Positions 1 to 9,485 of a DNA stretch of 64,000 bases are shown piece by piece. The stretch is taken from the NCBI GenBank assembly GCA_029551925.1, contig JAKPEO010000032.1:27599-91598 (forward strand), read 5' to 3'. Position 1 is the stretch's first letter. Each line of letters opens with the position of its first letter. Position numbers and translations under genes: made by a program. The stretch comes from a bacterium (GTDB taxonomy: Bacteria; JAGOBX01). The notes beneath the pieces are model-generated. The model had not been told where the DNA came from and did not search any database. It was given only the letters and a program-made list of their open reading frames with translations.

Positions 1-78
1 GAACCGTTTTTATTGGTCTGTTCAGCAGTCGGCTGTATAGAATTATATAAATTAATTTTCAAAAAAAAAAATAATTAA
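1..78 (+). CDS. 3' end of an unidentified upstream gene (partial)
   Basis: The first 78 bases are open in frame 1 and end in TAA at 76-78, three bases before the next start codon. This gives a 25-residue hydrophobic tail followed by KKKNN, as at the end of a membrane protein. Frame 3 is also open to a TAA at 48-50 and could be the real one. The tight spacing favours an operon with the YfhO-like gene, but there is too little sequence to identify the product or to be sure of the frame. Confidence 0.3.
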   Translation, partial: EPFLLVCSAVGCIELYKLIFKKKNN

Positions 79-81
79 CTT

Positions 82-2163
82 ATGAAAAAAAATTTTTTAA
101 TTTATTTTTGTTTGATAATTTTTCCGTTTATTTTTTTGTTTCCTTATACTTTTAATATTATCGGGCTCGGCAATGATTTTAATATTTTGTATTATGATTT
201 TAAAGTGTATTTATTGGATAAATTAAATTCCGGCGATTTTCCGCTATGGTCGCCGTCAGAAGCCGCGGGCTTTCCATTTTATTCTAATCCATTTAGCCAA
301 ATATTTTATCCGCTGAATATCATCCTATATTTTTTTTATAAAATATTTGGCGGGTGGTCTGCTTTTGACCATCAGATATTTACTATATTCGGCATATCAA
401 TTTTTGTCGTCGGATTATATAAATGGCTGCGGTTATTTAATATAAGCGTCTATTCTTGTTTGTATAGCGCACTGACTATTTCTATATCGTATAAAATTAC
501 TGAAATATTGCGATTTACTAATGCTGTTCATACTGCCGCTTGGTATCCTTGGATTTTATTTGCAATTACAAAAATATTTTGCGCTGATAATATGCAATTA
601 ACTTTGAAATATGCTGCGTTATTGATAATATTTTATATTTGTTTGATTACTGCCGGCTATCCATATTATGTAGTATATTCAGTGTTTTTAATAAGTCCGT
701 ATATTTTATTTTTTATAATTAGAAAATTGAATAGTTATTTTTTTTATGATAAAATCGAATATCTTGCAAAAAAAATCTGCGTTTTAATTGTAGCATTTAT
801 AATTGTTTTAATTATTACATTTCCTTATTTTTTGAAAGTTAATTCTTTGATGAAACAAACAACTGATAGAGCTGGCAATAATTTTGAATATGCTGCTAAT
901 GTTAAATATGGCATTTCAGATACTATCGGCTCGCTTATTTATCCAATAAATACTCAGCCCGGCGGCTGGTATTATTTCGGTATTTTTAATTTTTTGTTAG
1001 TTTTGAGTTTTTTTTCTTTTAAAAATAATAAGCGATTAATATCAATATTTTTTTTAGGTTGGCTATTTTTTATTGTTTATATTACTTACGGCAAAGATTC
1101 GTATCTTTTTAAGTTTCTATGGAATTATATGCCGATATTTTCGAGTTTGCGCGAATGGCCGCGCTTGAATATAATTTTATTGCCGATTTTGAGTTTGATA
1201 CTTGCTTTAAGTTTTGATGAATTTTATAATTCTTTTATTTTAAAAAATTGCAGCTTAACAGAATTGAAAACTAAATTCCAGAAAATTTTGTTTTTTGGCG
1301 CAATTATTATTTTAATACAATTAATTTGGCTTATTAAAATCAAATATCACGCTGAGTGGAAATTATACTATATAGATTTGCGGTTCGGTTTTCTATTAAA
1401 TTTACCTGCTGAAAAATGGCAGGAAGTAATGGCGCTGCCTGATTTTTTTGTTAAATTTTTTTTAAATCTGAATATTAATAAAATAGCAGTATTATTTGGT
1501 ATGTTATATATTTTAAGCGCAGTTTTGTCATTGATTATTTTTTATGCGATTTATAAATATAAAATTAAAAAAATAAAATTAGCAATTTTGATATTGTTGA
1601 TATTTACGAGTATTGATAATTTTTTGATAGGACCGTGGCTCTGGTCAGCGCAACGAAAAAATACAAGCAGACATATATTACAGATAAATGAAAAAAATAT
1701 GCGGTCTTTTAATGTTCCGCGTATTGATAAATACTATACATTATCGCATACAGATGAATTTAATGCCGGCATTGTAGGCAACTGGTATTTTGATAGATAT
1801 GTTAAATTTAGGAATAAATATCGCTCAACAGAAGAAGAAGCATATAAAAAATTAATGGGCGTTATTGACGGCAAAAAGATTTATTTTTCAAAAAAAATAG
1901 ATTATTCAACAATCAAAGAATTTCTTGATGATTCAAAAAATGTTAATTATAAAGTAAATGTATTGTATTATGACGGCGATGTTTTGAAATTAGAATTATT
2001 TTGCGAAGCGCCGGGGTATCTTAGTTTTATTGATAATTGGGACAATTCTTGGAAAGCATATGTTAATAATGTAGAAAAACAAATTGAATTATTATTTGGA
2101 ACTTTTAAATCTGTGTATATTTCTGAGCCTAAAAATATTGTTGTATTCGAATATAAATTTTGA
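82..2163 (+). CDS. YfhO-family multi-spanning membrane protein (GT-C-like)
   Basis: This 693-residue protein has an N-terminal signal-anchor and about a dozen hydrophobic spans over residues 1-530, then a soluble C-terminal domain. PLW followed by AAGFPF at residues 54-66 matches the lumenal loop of YfhO-like proteins (usually PLWNP...GG.P). The end (from about residue 643, APGYLSF...WDNSWKAYVN) matches their terminal APG-L...WKA-V beta-domain. YfhO proteins are treated as GT-C-fold transferases that move sugars from polyprenyl carriers onto cell-wall polymers or lipids outside the membrane; the substrate here is unknown. It starts three bases after the preceding stop, so it is probably the last gene of an operon entering from the left. 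It converges on the next, minus-strand gene across an inverted repeat. Confidence 0.75.
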   Translation: MKKNFLIYFCLIIFPFIFLFPYTFNIIGLGNDFNILYYDFKVYLLDKLNSGDFPLWSPSEAAGFPFYSNPFSQIFYPLNIILYFFYKIFGGWSAFDHQIFTIFGISIFVVGLYKWLRLFNISVYSCLYSALTISISYKITEILRFTNAVHTAAWYPWILFAITKIFCADNMQLTLKYAALLIIFYICLITAGYPYYVVYSVFLISPYILFFIIRKLNSYFFYDKIEYLAKKICVLIVAFIIVLIITFPYFLKVNSLMKQTTDRAGNNFEYAANVKYGISDTIGSLIYPINTQPGGWYYFGIFNFLLVLSFFSFKNNKRLISIFFLGWLFFIVYITYGKDSYLFKFLWNYMPIFSSLREWPRLNIILLPILSLILALSFDEFYNSFILKNCSLTELKTKFQKILFFGAIIILIQLIWLIKIKYHAEWKLYYIDLRFGFLLNLPAEKWQEVMALPDFFVKFFLNLNINKIAVLFGMLYILSAVLSLIIFYAIYKYKIKKIKLAILILLIFTSIDNFLIGPWLWSAQRKNTSRHILQINEKNMRSFNVPRIDKYYTLSHTDEFNAGIVGNWYFDRYVKFRNKYRSTEEEAYKKLMGVIDGKKIYFSKKIDYSTIKEFLDDSKNVNYKVNVLYYDGDVLKLELFCEAPGYLSFIDNWDNSWKAYVNNVEKQIELLFGTFKSVYISEPKNIVVFEYKF

Positions 2164-2197
2164 ATATAAAAATTTAAAAATTAAAACAACTAATTTT

Positions 2198-2244
2198 TTT
2201 ATTCCAACCTTTGAATCCTTTGAAAATTCAAAGGTTGGAATAAA
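2198..2244. terminator. Inverted repeat between converging genes, possible bidirectional terminator
   Basis: The arms 2201-2215 and 2227-2241 are a perfect 15-bp inverted repeat (ATTCCAACCTTTGAA and its complement), extended by three T-A pairs, with an 11-base loop. It lies between the stop codons of two converging genes, as a shared terminator would. There is no clear U-tract beyond the stem on either strand, so this is a candidate only. Confidence 0.5.
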
Positions 2245-2257
2245 TCCTGATTAATAA

Positions 2258-3379
2258 TTAATCAACAATTGCTTCGGCAGAACCGTCTGGTTCTTCCATT
2301 GTCGGCTTTGGAGCAGAATGCAGTTTTTTCTTTATTTTTGCTACTACATAAAAATAAATATATAACGGTATTACTAAAAATACTAATAAAAACAGCCAGC
2401 CGGGCATATCTATTTTTTTCGTTGAATATCTGTCTATATTCCAAAGTATCAAAACTATCGCTGTATAATCCAAACTAAAATTCGTGCGCGGGTCCGATGC
2501 TTTGAATAATTCTAACCCTTCAGAACGCGGCATATGCAGCGGCCAGAATAAAGCGCCGCCTATATGTCCGGTCATATCTTCCGTTAGATGCACCCAGAAT
2601 CCTAAAATTGCCACTAATCCATAAAGCCACCAATTATATAAGCCAAATAAATATGCGCCAATGAAAACAGGTATTGATAAAATTACGCCAAATACATATG
2701 AATGGCTCCAAGTGCGGTGCCACGGCAGCCAATTAAAATATATTTTACCATCTGATTCTTTATGAAATGCAAACTGTGTGCCGCTTAATATATCAAGTGT
2801 AGATGGTTTGACAGGCCCCGGCGGATGATCAGGTCCTTTGATTTTATGGCGTAGCCATTGTATTGCTTTATTCATCCAGCAGATTTCATTAGTGCGCGCT
2901 TTAAGTTCGTATTTTAATTCAGTGCGCCCGTATCTTTTACCTTCTGGCGCAGTGCCATAAATCGGACACTGTGAAGTTTTTACTATTTCATTAAATTGTA
3001 TAACTACTGCGCGCGGCTCGAAAATAATATTATACTGTCGCCATAAACTTGCGCCTAATTGTATTGGAAATAATTGCACTCTTGTATCTTTTCCTGTATC
3101 GCCGGCTTGATTAACTGCCTTTGCAAATATATCAGTCATTTCTTGCGGATTAGGATTTAACGGGTCAGGATCGATTTCATATTCGGCAATTGAAAAGAAT
3201 TGTCCTAATTTAAAATCCATAAAATCTGGCAATAATCCAAATATTCCAGGCAGCAGCATTATAAAAGAATTTGCCGCGCCTTCGACAGAATCTAAACGCG
3301 AACTTGTTGACATTCTTACTACTTCCGGAATAAAAGTAGCAGCAGCGACAGCGGACATAAAATGTGTAAAACCCTTCAT
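2258..3379 (-). CDS. YdjM/DUF457-like membrane-bound metal-dependent hydrolase
   Basis: The 373-residue product has the signature residues of the YdjM-like membrane hydrolase family: TH at 5-6, PDFMD at 51-55, HRTWSHS at 221-227 and HLTED at 264-268. These surround membrane spans near residues 228-265 and 325-350. The His/Asp set is expected to bind metal at the membrane face. A charged loop of about 150 residues (60-210) between the first PD..D motif and HRTWSHS is longer than in typical family members. The ATG is preceded by GGTGAT at a suitable distance. It is the last gene of a three-gene operon, 18 bases after the permease gene. The family's substrate is unknown in general; the context suggests work with the permease. 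The C-terminus is charged and cytoplasmic. Confidence 0.7.
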   Translation of the reverse strand: MKGFTHFMSAVAAATFIPEVVRMSTSSRLDSVEGAANSFIMLLPGIFGLLPDFMDFKLGQFFSIAEYEIDPDPLNPNPQEMTDIFAKAVNQAGDTGKDTRVQLFPIQLGASLWRQYNIIFEPRAVVIQFNEIVKTSQCPIYGTAPEGKRYGRTELKYELKARTNEICWMNKAIQWLRHKIKGPDHPPGPVKPSTLDILSGTQFAFHKESDGKIYFNWLPWHRTWSHSYVFGVILSIPVFIGAYLFGLYNWWLYGLVAILGFWVHLTEDMTGHIGGALFWPLHMPRSEGLELFKASDPRTNFSLDYTAIVLILWNIDRYSTKKIDMPGWLFLLVFLVIPLYIYFYVVAKIKKKLHSAPKPTMEEPDGSAEAIVD

Positions 3380-3397
3380 TTATATCACCATTTAAAA

Positions 3398-4813
3398 TTA
3401 ATTTAATCTTAATAACTGCGCTATTGCATCGCCGTAATCAGCCATATTTAAAGCAATTGGTGTGAGCAGAACAGCCATACAATGCGAGCGTCTGCAATTG
3501 AAAAATACTGGGATACAGCCAATGCAAGTAGTAACAGCAGCTACTAATAACCCCATCATTTTTCCGCCCATAAAATAAACAATAAATAATAATATCACCC
3601 CAACAATAGAATATACTAATTTAACATTTACTTTCGGTAAAATTTTTATAACGAAATAAGTTAGATAAATCATAAGTAATAATGAAATTGCCGCTGAAAA
3701 TAAAATTACGCCTATCATTATCGGATAATCACCATGTTCTGGCGAAAATACAGGTTTTAATAATACATTCAATCCACCGCGCCCCATACCGTTAGGCGTT
3801 AATTCTGTAAGCACAAACAAAAATAAAAATGCACCGATATAATACATAACTTTCGTTACTCCGCCGCCAATTAAAAATACTCGTTCCTGTTGATAATAAA
3901 TTTCAGGAGTGTATAATTTCACCATTGTATTTTTATTTTTAGATTTTTCAAATGACGCTTGCTGTAAATTTCTGTGATTAGTCATATGACTTGCAAATAT
4001 TGCGCCAATACCAGCAGTGACAGCAGGTAAATATGCAGCTATTAAGCCACCAATAACGCCGGGCAACGCTGCGACGCCAAAATCCGACCATTTGCAATTT
4101 ACATATTTTGACTGATATTGTTCTGACGGAAATTTAGCGTCTGATATTAATGTCTGGATAATTGATGGAAAAGCAAAGAAACCCAAAAATATAGGCATAA
4201 TATTTTGAAAACTCATTTCAGGAGGCGCTAATGGTTTAGTAGTTACAATTAGACCCACGCACGATGCTAATATAAATGTACAAGTGCCGGCAAAAACATT
4301 GCGCCAACTATCTTTGAATTTCTTCCACCATTTATCTCCGCGCCCTGCGCCTTTAGGCCATTCACTCATAATATAGAAAACTATTACAAGTCCTAAAATC
4401 CAATGCAGATGCGGAGCGCAGATGATATTAATATATGTCCAAATAAAATAATAAAAAGGCGTAAGTAAAATTAAAATTATCACTCCTAAAAAAACGCCCA
4501 TTCCTGACATTATTGTAGCGTCAAATCCACGTTTGCTTTTTAGCATATCTACTGATGGCAATATTGAAGCGCCCGCTGATTCATCAGCTGCTGAAAAGAA
4601 TGTCATTGGTATTGTATTTATAAAAGAGTATGCTACAATCATAGACATAAAAAACGGCGCTATCGCATAATATGGAATGGCATTTCTTAAATTTAACCAG
4701 ATAACAAGCGAAATACCGGCAACATTATAAATATGCAGCGACGGTATCATACAAAGTAAACCGCCTAATAATGTCCCAAAAACAACAAATATCATTATTA
4801 TCAATGGTTCCAT
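3398..4813 (-). CDS. COG1784/TctA-like (DUF112 superfamily) membrane permease
   Basis: The 471-residue protein is almost wholly hydrophobic, with about 11-12 spans. It resembles the archaeal-type TctA-like family: an N-terminal GLLCMIPSLH loop (family GLIPGIH), PSVDMLKSKRGFDA near residue 86 (family LPGH..L..GRGYEA), a middle GVIGGLIAAYLPAVTAGIGA repeat, ERVFLIGGG, and a C-terminal CRRSHCMAVLL. TctA proper is the large permease of tripartite tricarboxylate transporters, but no TctB or TctC partner is present. COG1784 proteins have no established substrate that I know of. GGAGTAATTGT precedes the ATG, and the start is four bases after the OB-fold gene's stop, so translation is probably coupled. 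That tight link to a membrane OB-fold protein is the best clue to its role. Confidence 0.7.
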   Translation of the reverse strand: MEPLIIMIFVVFGTLLGGLLCMIPSLHIYNVAGISLVIWLNLRNAIPYYAIAPFFMSMIVAYSFINTIPMTFFSAADESAGASILPSVDMLKSKRGFDATIMSGMGVFLGVIILILLTPFYYFIWTYINIICAPHLHWILGLVIVFYIMSEWPKGAGRGDKWWKKFKDSWRNVFAGTCTFILASCVGLIVTTKPLAPPEMSFQNIMPIFLGFFAFPSIIQTLISDAKFPSEQYQSKYVNCKWSDFGVAALPGVIGGLIAAYLPAVTAGIGAIFASHMTNHRNLQQASFEKSKNKNTMVKLYTPEIYYQQERVFLIGGGVTKVMYYIGAFLFLFVLTELTPNGMGRGGLNVLLKPVFSPEHGDYPIMIGVILFSAAISLLLMIYLTYFVIKILPKVNVKLVYSIVGVILLFIVYFMGGKMMGLLVAAVTTCIGCIPVFFNCRRSHCMAVLLTPIALNMADYGDAIAQLLRLN

Positions 4814-4817
4814 ACAA

Positions 4818-6377
4818 TTACTCCACTTTTATAGATTTCGGATTTTTGATTTTTAATTGTAGTTTTCCTTTGTATTCTGAGACTTCAAAAATTCCGCTGA
4901 TTTTTGAACCTTTATCAATACTATCAAAATCTTTTATTTTATCTTGCTGATTTTTGAAAACCATAACAGACATTTTTTTATTGTTTGAGTCAACCAAAGT
5001 TAGCATTACATTATCGCCTTTTTTATTGACTTTCGATACTTCCGCTGAAAATTTATATGATTTGCCAATATCGTCATCAGTAAGATTTGCAAAAGTGTTT
5101 TCTTCTGCGTTAGCGTCGTCATATTTTTTTGATTTATATTCTTTTTTTGGTTGTTCTTCGCTTGCTTCCTCATCGCCGCCGCTCGCGCTTGAACTTTCAT
5201 TTTCGGAAGATGCATCGTCTGATTCTGATACGCTGGCAGTGCCTGCGTTTTTTACTTCTGCAAAATCTGTAATCGTCGCCTGAAGTTTGCCGCGATATTC
5301 GCTTAGTGTTACTGGCATTTCAATTAACGCGCCTTTTTCTTCTAATAACAGTTTTTTTACATCTGCTGGCATAGTGCTTAAACTTTTATCAAACAGCGTC
5401 ATCCCTATTGTTGGACCTGAATTATCGCTTAATGTTAAGATATGTAATGTTCCGCCTTTCTTTGTTTTGCGGGTTTCATATTTTTTGACATAGACTTTGA
5501 TTTTTACCATCTCACCTATTTTGTTGGTATCAAGTTCTGATAATTTATATTCTTTTAATTCGAATTTTTCAAGAATTTTTAATCGTTCAGGTACTGATAA
5601 AAACATAGCAGCGCCAAATTTTTGGGTCTGATTGATTGTGCCGATTACTTCGATTTTATCGCCGACCTTAGGTAAATTTTCGCCGAATATTTCTTTTAAT
5701 TTTGATAATTTATTGAATGCGTTTATTCCAATGATTCCAGTGCCATCGTCAACTTTTAATTTTAAAGTGTTTTTTTCTTTGTCTTCTTTGTATTCAGTTA
5801 CACGGCCTTCAACACGCACTAATGCGCCGTTCATTTTTTCATCTATATCACCAATCATAATAGTGTCTGGCTGTTTATAATATGCGGCAATCCAAAGAAT
5901 AATTATCCCGATAATTGAGCCGATTACCGCGATTTTTTTTACGATTACTAAACTAATCTTATTTGCAGTGCGCGCCCCGCATCGCGGACAGGTTAATAAT
6001 GATCCAGCAAAATATCCGCAAGATGGACATAAGCCTTCTTCATCTATAAAATCGTATTTTTGAGTAAATTCTTTGATTGTCATTTTTTTTCTCGGTTGTT
6101 CTTCTGTTTGCAGCTGTTCTATGGTGGTGTTTGATGAAGATGACGAAGATTGATTATCTTTTGGTTCTTTTTGGTTTTCACTCGGCGTATCGCTATTTTG
6201 CGTAGCAGAATTTTCATTAAATTCTGAATACTCCATTAGTAATCGCCAGTCGCTATCGCCTTCTTTTATAATGTATGTCTCTTTGTTTATTTTTCCGCTT
6301 TTTAAAAAATCTTGCATTTGTTCGAGAGTATAAGGACCAGTTGGCTGCGGCTCTTCATAAATATACCAATTTCCCAT
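4818..6377 (-). CDS. Membrane-anchored GYF/zinc-ribbon protein with three OB-folds
   Basis: This is a 519-residue modular protein. Residues 1-52 form a GYF_2-type domain (WYIY...GPYTLEQM...W). A Ser/Gln-rich linker follows, then a zinc ribbon with Cys117, 120, 130 and 133, and a membrane span at 142-166. Three OB-fold-like domains lie at about 172-270, 277-375 and 432-519, separated by an acidic/Ser-rich linker at 380-430. Each OB unit has the pattern ..V.V.G.V......LKL.DGTG.I.., as in nucleic-acid-binding OB folds. Lysines before the span suggest that the GYF/zinc part is cytoplasmic and the OB folds are outside. It is the first gene of the operon. Function is unknown; single-stranded nucleic-acid or oligosaccharide binding is possible. 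About 255 gene-free bases precede it. Confidence 0.7.
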   Translation of the reverse strand: MGNWYIYEEPQPTGPYTLEQMQDFLKSGKINKETYIIKEGDSDWRLLMEYSEFNENSATQNSDTPSENQKEPKDNQSSSSSSNTTIEQLQTEEQPRKKMTIKEFTQKYDFIDEEGLCPSCGYFAGSLLTCPRCGARTANKISLVIVKKIAVIGSIIGIIILWIAAYYKQPDTIMIGDIDEKMNGALVRVEGRVTEYKEDKEKNTLKLKVDDGTGIIGINAFNKLSKLKEIFGENLPKVGDKIEVIGTINQTQKFGAAMFLSVPERLKILEKFELKEYKLSELDTNKIGEMVKIKVYVKKYETRKTKKGGTLHILTLSDNSGPTIGMTLFDKSLSTMPADVKKLLLEEKGALIEMPVTLSEYRGKLQATITDFAEVKNAGTASVSESDDASSENESSSASGGDEEASEEQPKKEYKSKKYDDANAEENTFANLTDDDIGKSYKFSAEVSKVNKKGDNVMLTLVDSNNKKMSVMVFKNQQDKIKDFDSIDKGSKISGIFEVSEYKGKLQLKIKNPKSIKVE

Positions 6378-6568
6378 AATTTTTAATCTCCGTGTAATTT
6401 TTATTTTTTTGTTTGATAAATAATTATTTTATAAAAAAACATAAAAAAATCAACAGCAGTTTTTTATTTTTAATAAAATTATTATTTATTGAGAATGGAA
6501 TAAATTAATATTGAAAGAAACCAAAGAATATAAAATAAATGGAAATAAAGTTAAGGCAATAAAAATAA

Positions 6569-6603
6569 ATGCGGCGATTATTAAAATTTAATAATCGCCG
6601 CAT
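6569..6603 (-). terminator. Rho-independent terminator of ppdK
   Basis: A perfect 14-bp inverted repeat (ATGCGGCGATTATT at 6569-6582, complement at 6590-6603) with a 7-base A/T loop lies 29 bases beyond the ppdK stop. In the minus-strand direction it is followed by TATTTTTATT, a U-rich tail. The remaining A/T-rich bases between 6378 and 6569 show nothing I can name. Confidence 0.8.
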
Positions 6604-6632
6604 AGTTTGTGATTAATTGATTAAATTAATGA

Positions 6633-9407
6633 TTATTTCTTTTTTGAAACTTTTTTTACAGTTTTTTTTGATGCCGCAGATTTTGTTGTCTTTACAACAA
6701 TTTGTGCTGCTGCTAATCTTGCAATCGGCACTCTGAACGGAGAACAACTTACATAATCCATCCCTACCAAGTGACAAAATTCTACTGACCGCGCTTCGCC
6801 ACCGTGTTCGCCGCAAATACCAACTTCTAAATTCGGTCTTGCGCTGCGTCCGCGTTGAATGCCTATTTTTATCAATTCACCCACGCCGTTTTGGTCAATT
6901 GATTGGAACGGGTCTTCTGGTAAAATTTTCTTTTCTAAATAATCACCTAAAAATCCGCCGATGTCATCTCTTGAAAATCCAAAAGTCATCTGCGTTAAAT
7001 CATTTGTGCCGTAAGAGAAAAATTCCGCTGTTTTTGCGATTTTATCAGCATAAAAACAAGCGCGCGGTATTTCTATCATAGTTCCAAACATTACTCGTAA
7101 TTTTTTTAAATTGAATTTTTTTAAAGTTTCTTTTAATACTTCGTCAAAAATTACTTTCTGATTTTCTAATTCTTTTTCGCTTGATACAACAGGTATCATT
7201 ATTTCTGGATATGGCTTTTTGTTTTCTTTTACTAATTCAGCAGCTGCTTCTAATATTGCTCTAATCTGCATTTTAGTTACTTCTGGATAAGTCACGCCCA
7301 ATCTTACCCCGCGATGTCCCATCATTGGATTTGATTCGTGCAGCGAATCAGCGCGTTTTTGTAATTCTTCATAGGAAATGTTTAATTCTTTTGCTAATTC
7401 TTTTAGTTTTGTTTCTGAACTTGGAACAAATTCGTGAAGCGGCGGATCTAGTAATCTTATAACAACCGGTAAATTGTCCATTTCTTCTAATGTCGCTTTG
7501 ATGTCTTTTTTAGCATATGGGAATAATTCGTCTAACGCTTTTTGGCGTTCTTCAACTGTTTTTGATACTATCATCTTGCGCAAACAGAATAACGGTTTAT
7601 CTGAACCTTCACCGTAAAACATATGTTCTGTTCTGAATAATCCTATACCTTCTGCTCCAAAATTTTTTGCGCGTTTTGCATCTGCTGGCGTATCGGCATT
7701 TGTGCGAACTCCTAATTTTCTTATAGAATCGCACATTTTTAAAAATTCGCCTAATACCTTGTTTTCTGTAGCGTCCATCATCGGAATACTGCCTTCATAT
7801 ACATAGCCCTTTGTGCCATTAAGCGTTACTACATCGCCTTCTTTATAAATTTTATCGCCGACTTTCATTGTTTTATTTGAATAGTTAATATGTAATGCTG
7901 AACAGCCGACAATACAGCATTTGCCCCAGCCGCGCGCTACTAATGCAGCGTGAGATGTCATACCGCCGCGCGCTGTTAATATTGCTTTTGCCGCTCTCAT
8001 ACCTTCAACATCTTCGGGATTAGTTTCTTCGCGCACTAATATTACTTTTTCACCGCGTTTTGCCCATTCAACAGCGTCATTTGCAGAGAATACTATTTTT
8101 CCGCAAGCTCCGCCTGGTCCTGCTGGCAAGCCCTTTGCAATTGGTTTAACTTTCGCTTCTTCCTTTGGGTCTAATATAGGATGTAATAATTCATCTAATT
8201 GCGCTGGAGTTACGCGCATTACCGCTTCTTCTTTAGTGATTAATTTTTCTTTTACCATATCAACTGCCATTGTCACAGCGGCTAATCCATTGCGTTTTCC
8301 TACGCGACATTGCAGCATATATAATTTTCCTTTTTCTATTGTAAACTCAATATCCTGCATATCGCGATAATGTTTTTCTAATCTGTTTCTAATATCTACC
8401 AACTGTTTATATAATTTCGGCTCTGACTCTTCTAATGACGGTAAATGTTTATTGTGCTCTGATTTTGAATATTTGTTTAACGGCGCGGGCGTGCGAATAC
8501 CAGCGACAACATCTTCGCCTTGCGCATTTACTAAATATTCGCCGTAAAATGCGTTTTCGCCATTACCAGGATTGCGTGTGAACGCAACACCTGTTGATGA
8601 ATCATTGCCCATATTGCCAAATACCATTGTTTGAACATTGACAGCCGTGCCCCATTCATCGGGGATATTTTCTATTCTACGATAACTGATAGCGCGTTTG
8701 CCGTTCCAAGATGCAAATACAGCGCCAATACCGCCCCATAATTGTTGTTCGTGGTCGTCAGGAAATTCTTTTTTTAATACTTCTTTTATGCGCTGTTTGA
8801 ATAATTTACATAGTTCTTTTAAATCATTAGCAGTTAAGTCAGTGTCTGCTTTATAGCCTTTTTCTTCTTTCATTTTATCCATAATTTTTTCTAATTGACG
8901 GCGGATACCTTGGTCATCTTCCGGTTCTATACCTGCGGCTTTTTCCATAACAACATCTGAATACATCATTATTAATCTGCGATATGCATCATAAACAAAT
9001 CTTTCGTTTCCGCCGCTTTGCGCTATTAAACCCGGAATTGTTTTTTCTGTTAATCCGACATTTAAAACTGTTTCCATCATTCCAGGCATTGATTTTCTTG
9101 CGCCTGAACGAACTGATACTAATAATGGATTTTTTGGATCGCCGAATTTTCTGCCCATTAATTTTTCAATCTGTGTCATTGCTGTTTTTACTTGGCCTGC
9201 CAATTCTTTCGGATATGTTTTTTTATTTGCATAATAATAAGTGCAAACTTCAGTTGTGATTGTGAAACCCGGAGGCACAGGTAATTTTAAATCCTTATGA
9301 CCAGCCATTTCCGCTAAATTTGCGCCTTTGCCGCCTAATAATTCTTTCATTGATTCATTGCCGTCCGCTTTGCCGCCGCCAAAGAAATATACATATTTTT
9401 TTGCCAT
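6633..9407 (-). CDS. ppdK: Pyruvate, phosphate dikinase
   Basis: The 924-residue enzyme interconverts pyruvate + ATP + Pi and PEP + AMP + PPi in the cytoplasm, and in anaerobes often acts in the glycolytic direction. The order is complete: N-terminal nucleotide-binding domain (GGKGANLAEM at 26-35), phosphohistidine domain with catalytic His486 in GGMTSHAAL, and PEP/pyruvate barrel ending in GICGEHGGEARS with the catalytic Cys. I chose the ATG at 9407 (MAKKYVYFFGGG) because AGGAGG lies just upstream. An in-frame ATG at 9494 would add 29 Lys/Phe-rich residues foreign to the family. A Lys-rich tail of about 22 residues after the usual C-terminus (RLAAAQ) is unusual. The gene is monocistronic, with its own promoter and terminator. 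Confidence 0.97.
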   Translation of the reverse strand: MAKKYVYFFGGGKADGNESMKELLGGKGANLAEMAGHKDLKLPVPPGFTITTEVCTYYYANKKTYPKELAGQVKTAMTQIEKLMGRKFGDPKNPLLVSVRSGARKSMPGMMETVLNVGLTEKTIPGLIAQSGGNERFVYDAYRRLIMMYSDVVMEKAAGIEPEDDQGIRRQLEKIMDKMKEEKGYKADTDLTANDLKELCKLFKQRIKEVLKKEFPDDHEQQLWGGIGAVFASWNGKRAISYRRIENIPDEWGTAVNVQTMVFGNMGNDSSTGVAFTRNPGNGENAFYGEYLVNAQGEDVVAGIRTPAPLNKYSKSEHNKHLPSLEESEPKLYKQLVDIRNRLEKHYRDMQDIEFTIEKGKLYMLQCRVGKRNGLAAVTMAVDMVKEKLITKEEAVMRVTPAQLDELLHPILDPKEEAKVKPIAKGLPAGPGGACGKIVFSANDAVEWAKRGEKVILVREETNPEDVEGMRAAKAILTARGGMTSHAALVARGWGKCCIVGCSALHINYSNKTMKVGDKIYKEGDVVTLNGTKGYVYEGSIPMMDATENKVLGEFLKMCDSIRKLGVRTNADTPADAKRAKNFGAEGIGLFRTEHMFYGEGSDKPLFCLRKMIVSKTVEERQKALDELFPYAKKDIKATLEEMDNLPVVIRLLDPPLHEFVPSSETKLKELAKELNISYEELQKRADSLHESNPMMGHRGVRLGVTYPEVTKMQIRAILEAAAELVKENKKPYPEIMIPVVSSEKELENQKVIFDEVLKETLKKFNLKKLRVMFGTMIEIPRACFYADKIAKTAEFFSYGTNDLTQMTFGFSRDDIGGFLGDYLEKKILPEDPFQSIDQNGVGELIKIGIQRGRSARPNLEVGICGEHGGEARSVEFCHLVGMDYVSCSPFRVPIARLAAAQIVVKTTKSAASKKTVKKVSKKK

Positions 9408-9485
9408 AAAAAATAACCTCCTAAAAATTTTATTTTTCTTAACTCGTAATAAATTTATGTTATTGAAGTTAATATTTAGAAAAAC

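Noticed and set aside
3398-4813. Calling the permease a true tricarboxylate transporter TctA
   Set aside because: No TctB or TctC gene is adjacent, and the motifs match the COG1784 branch, for which substrate is unknown.
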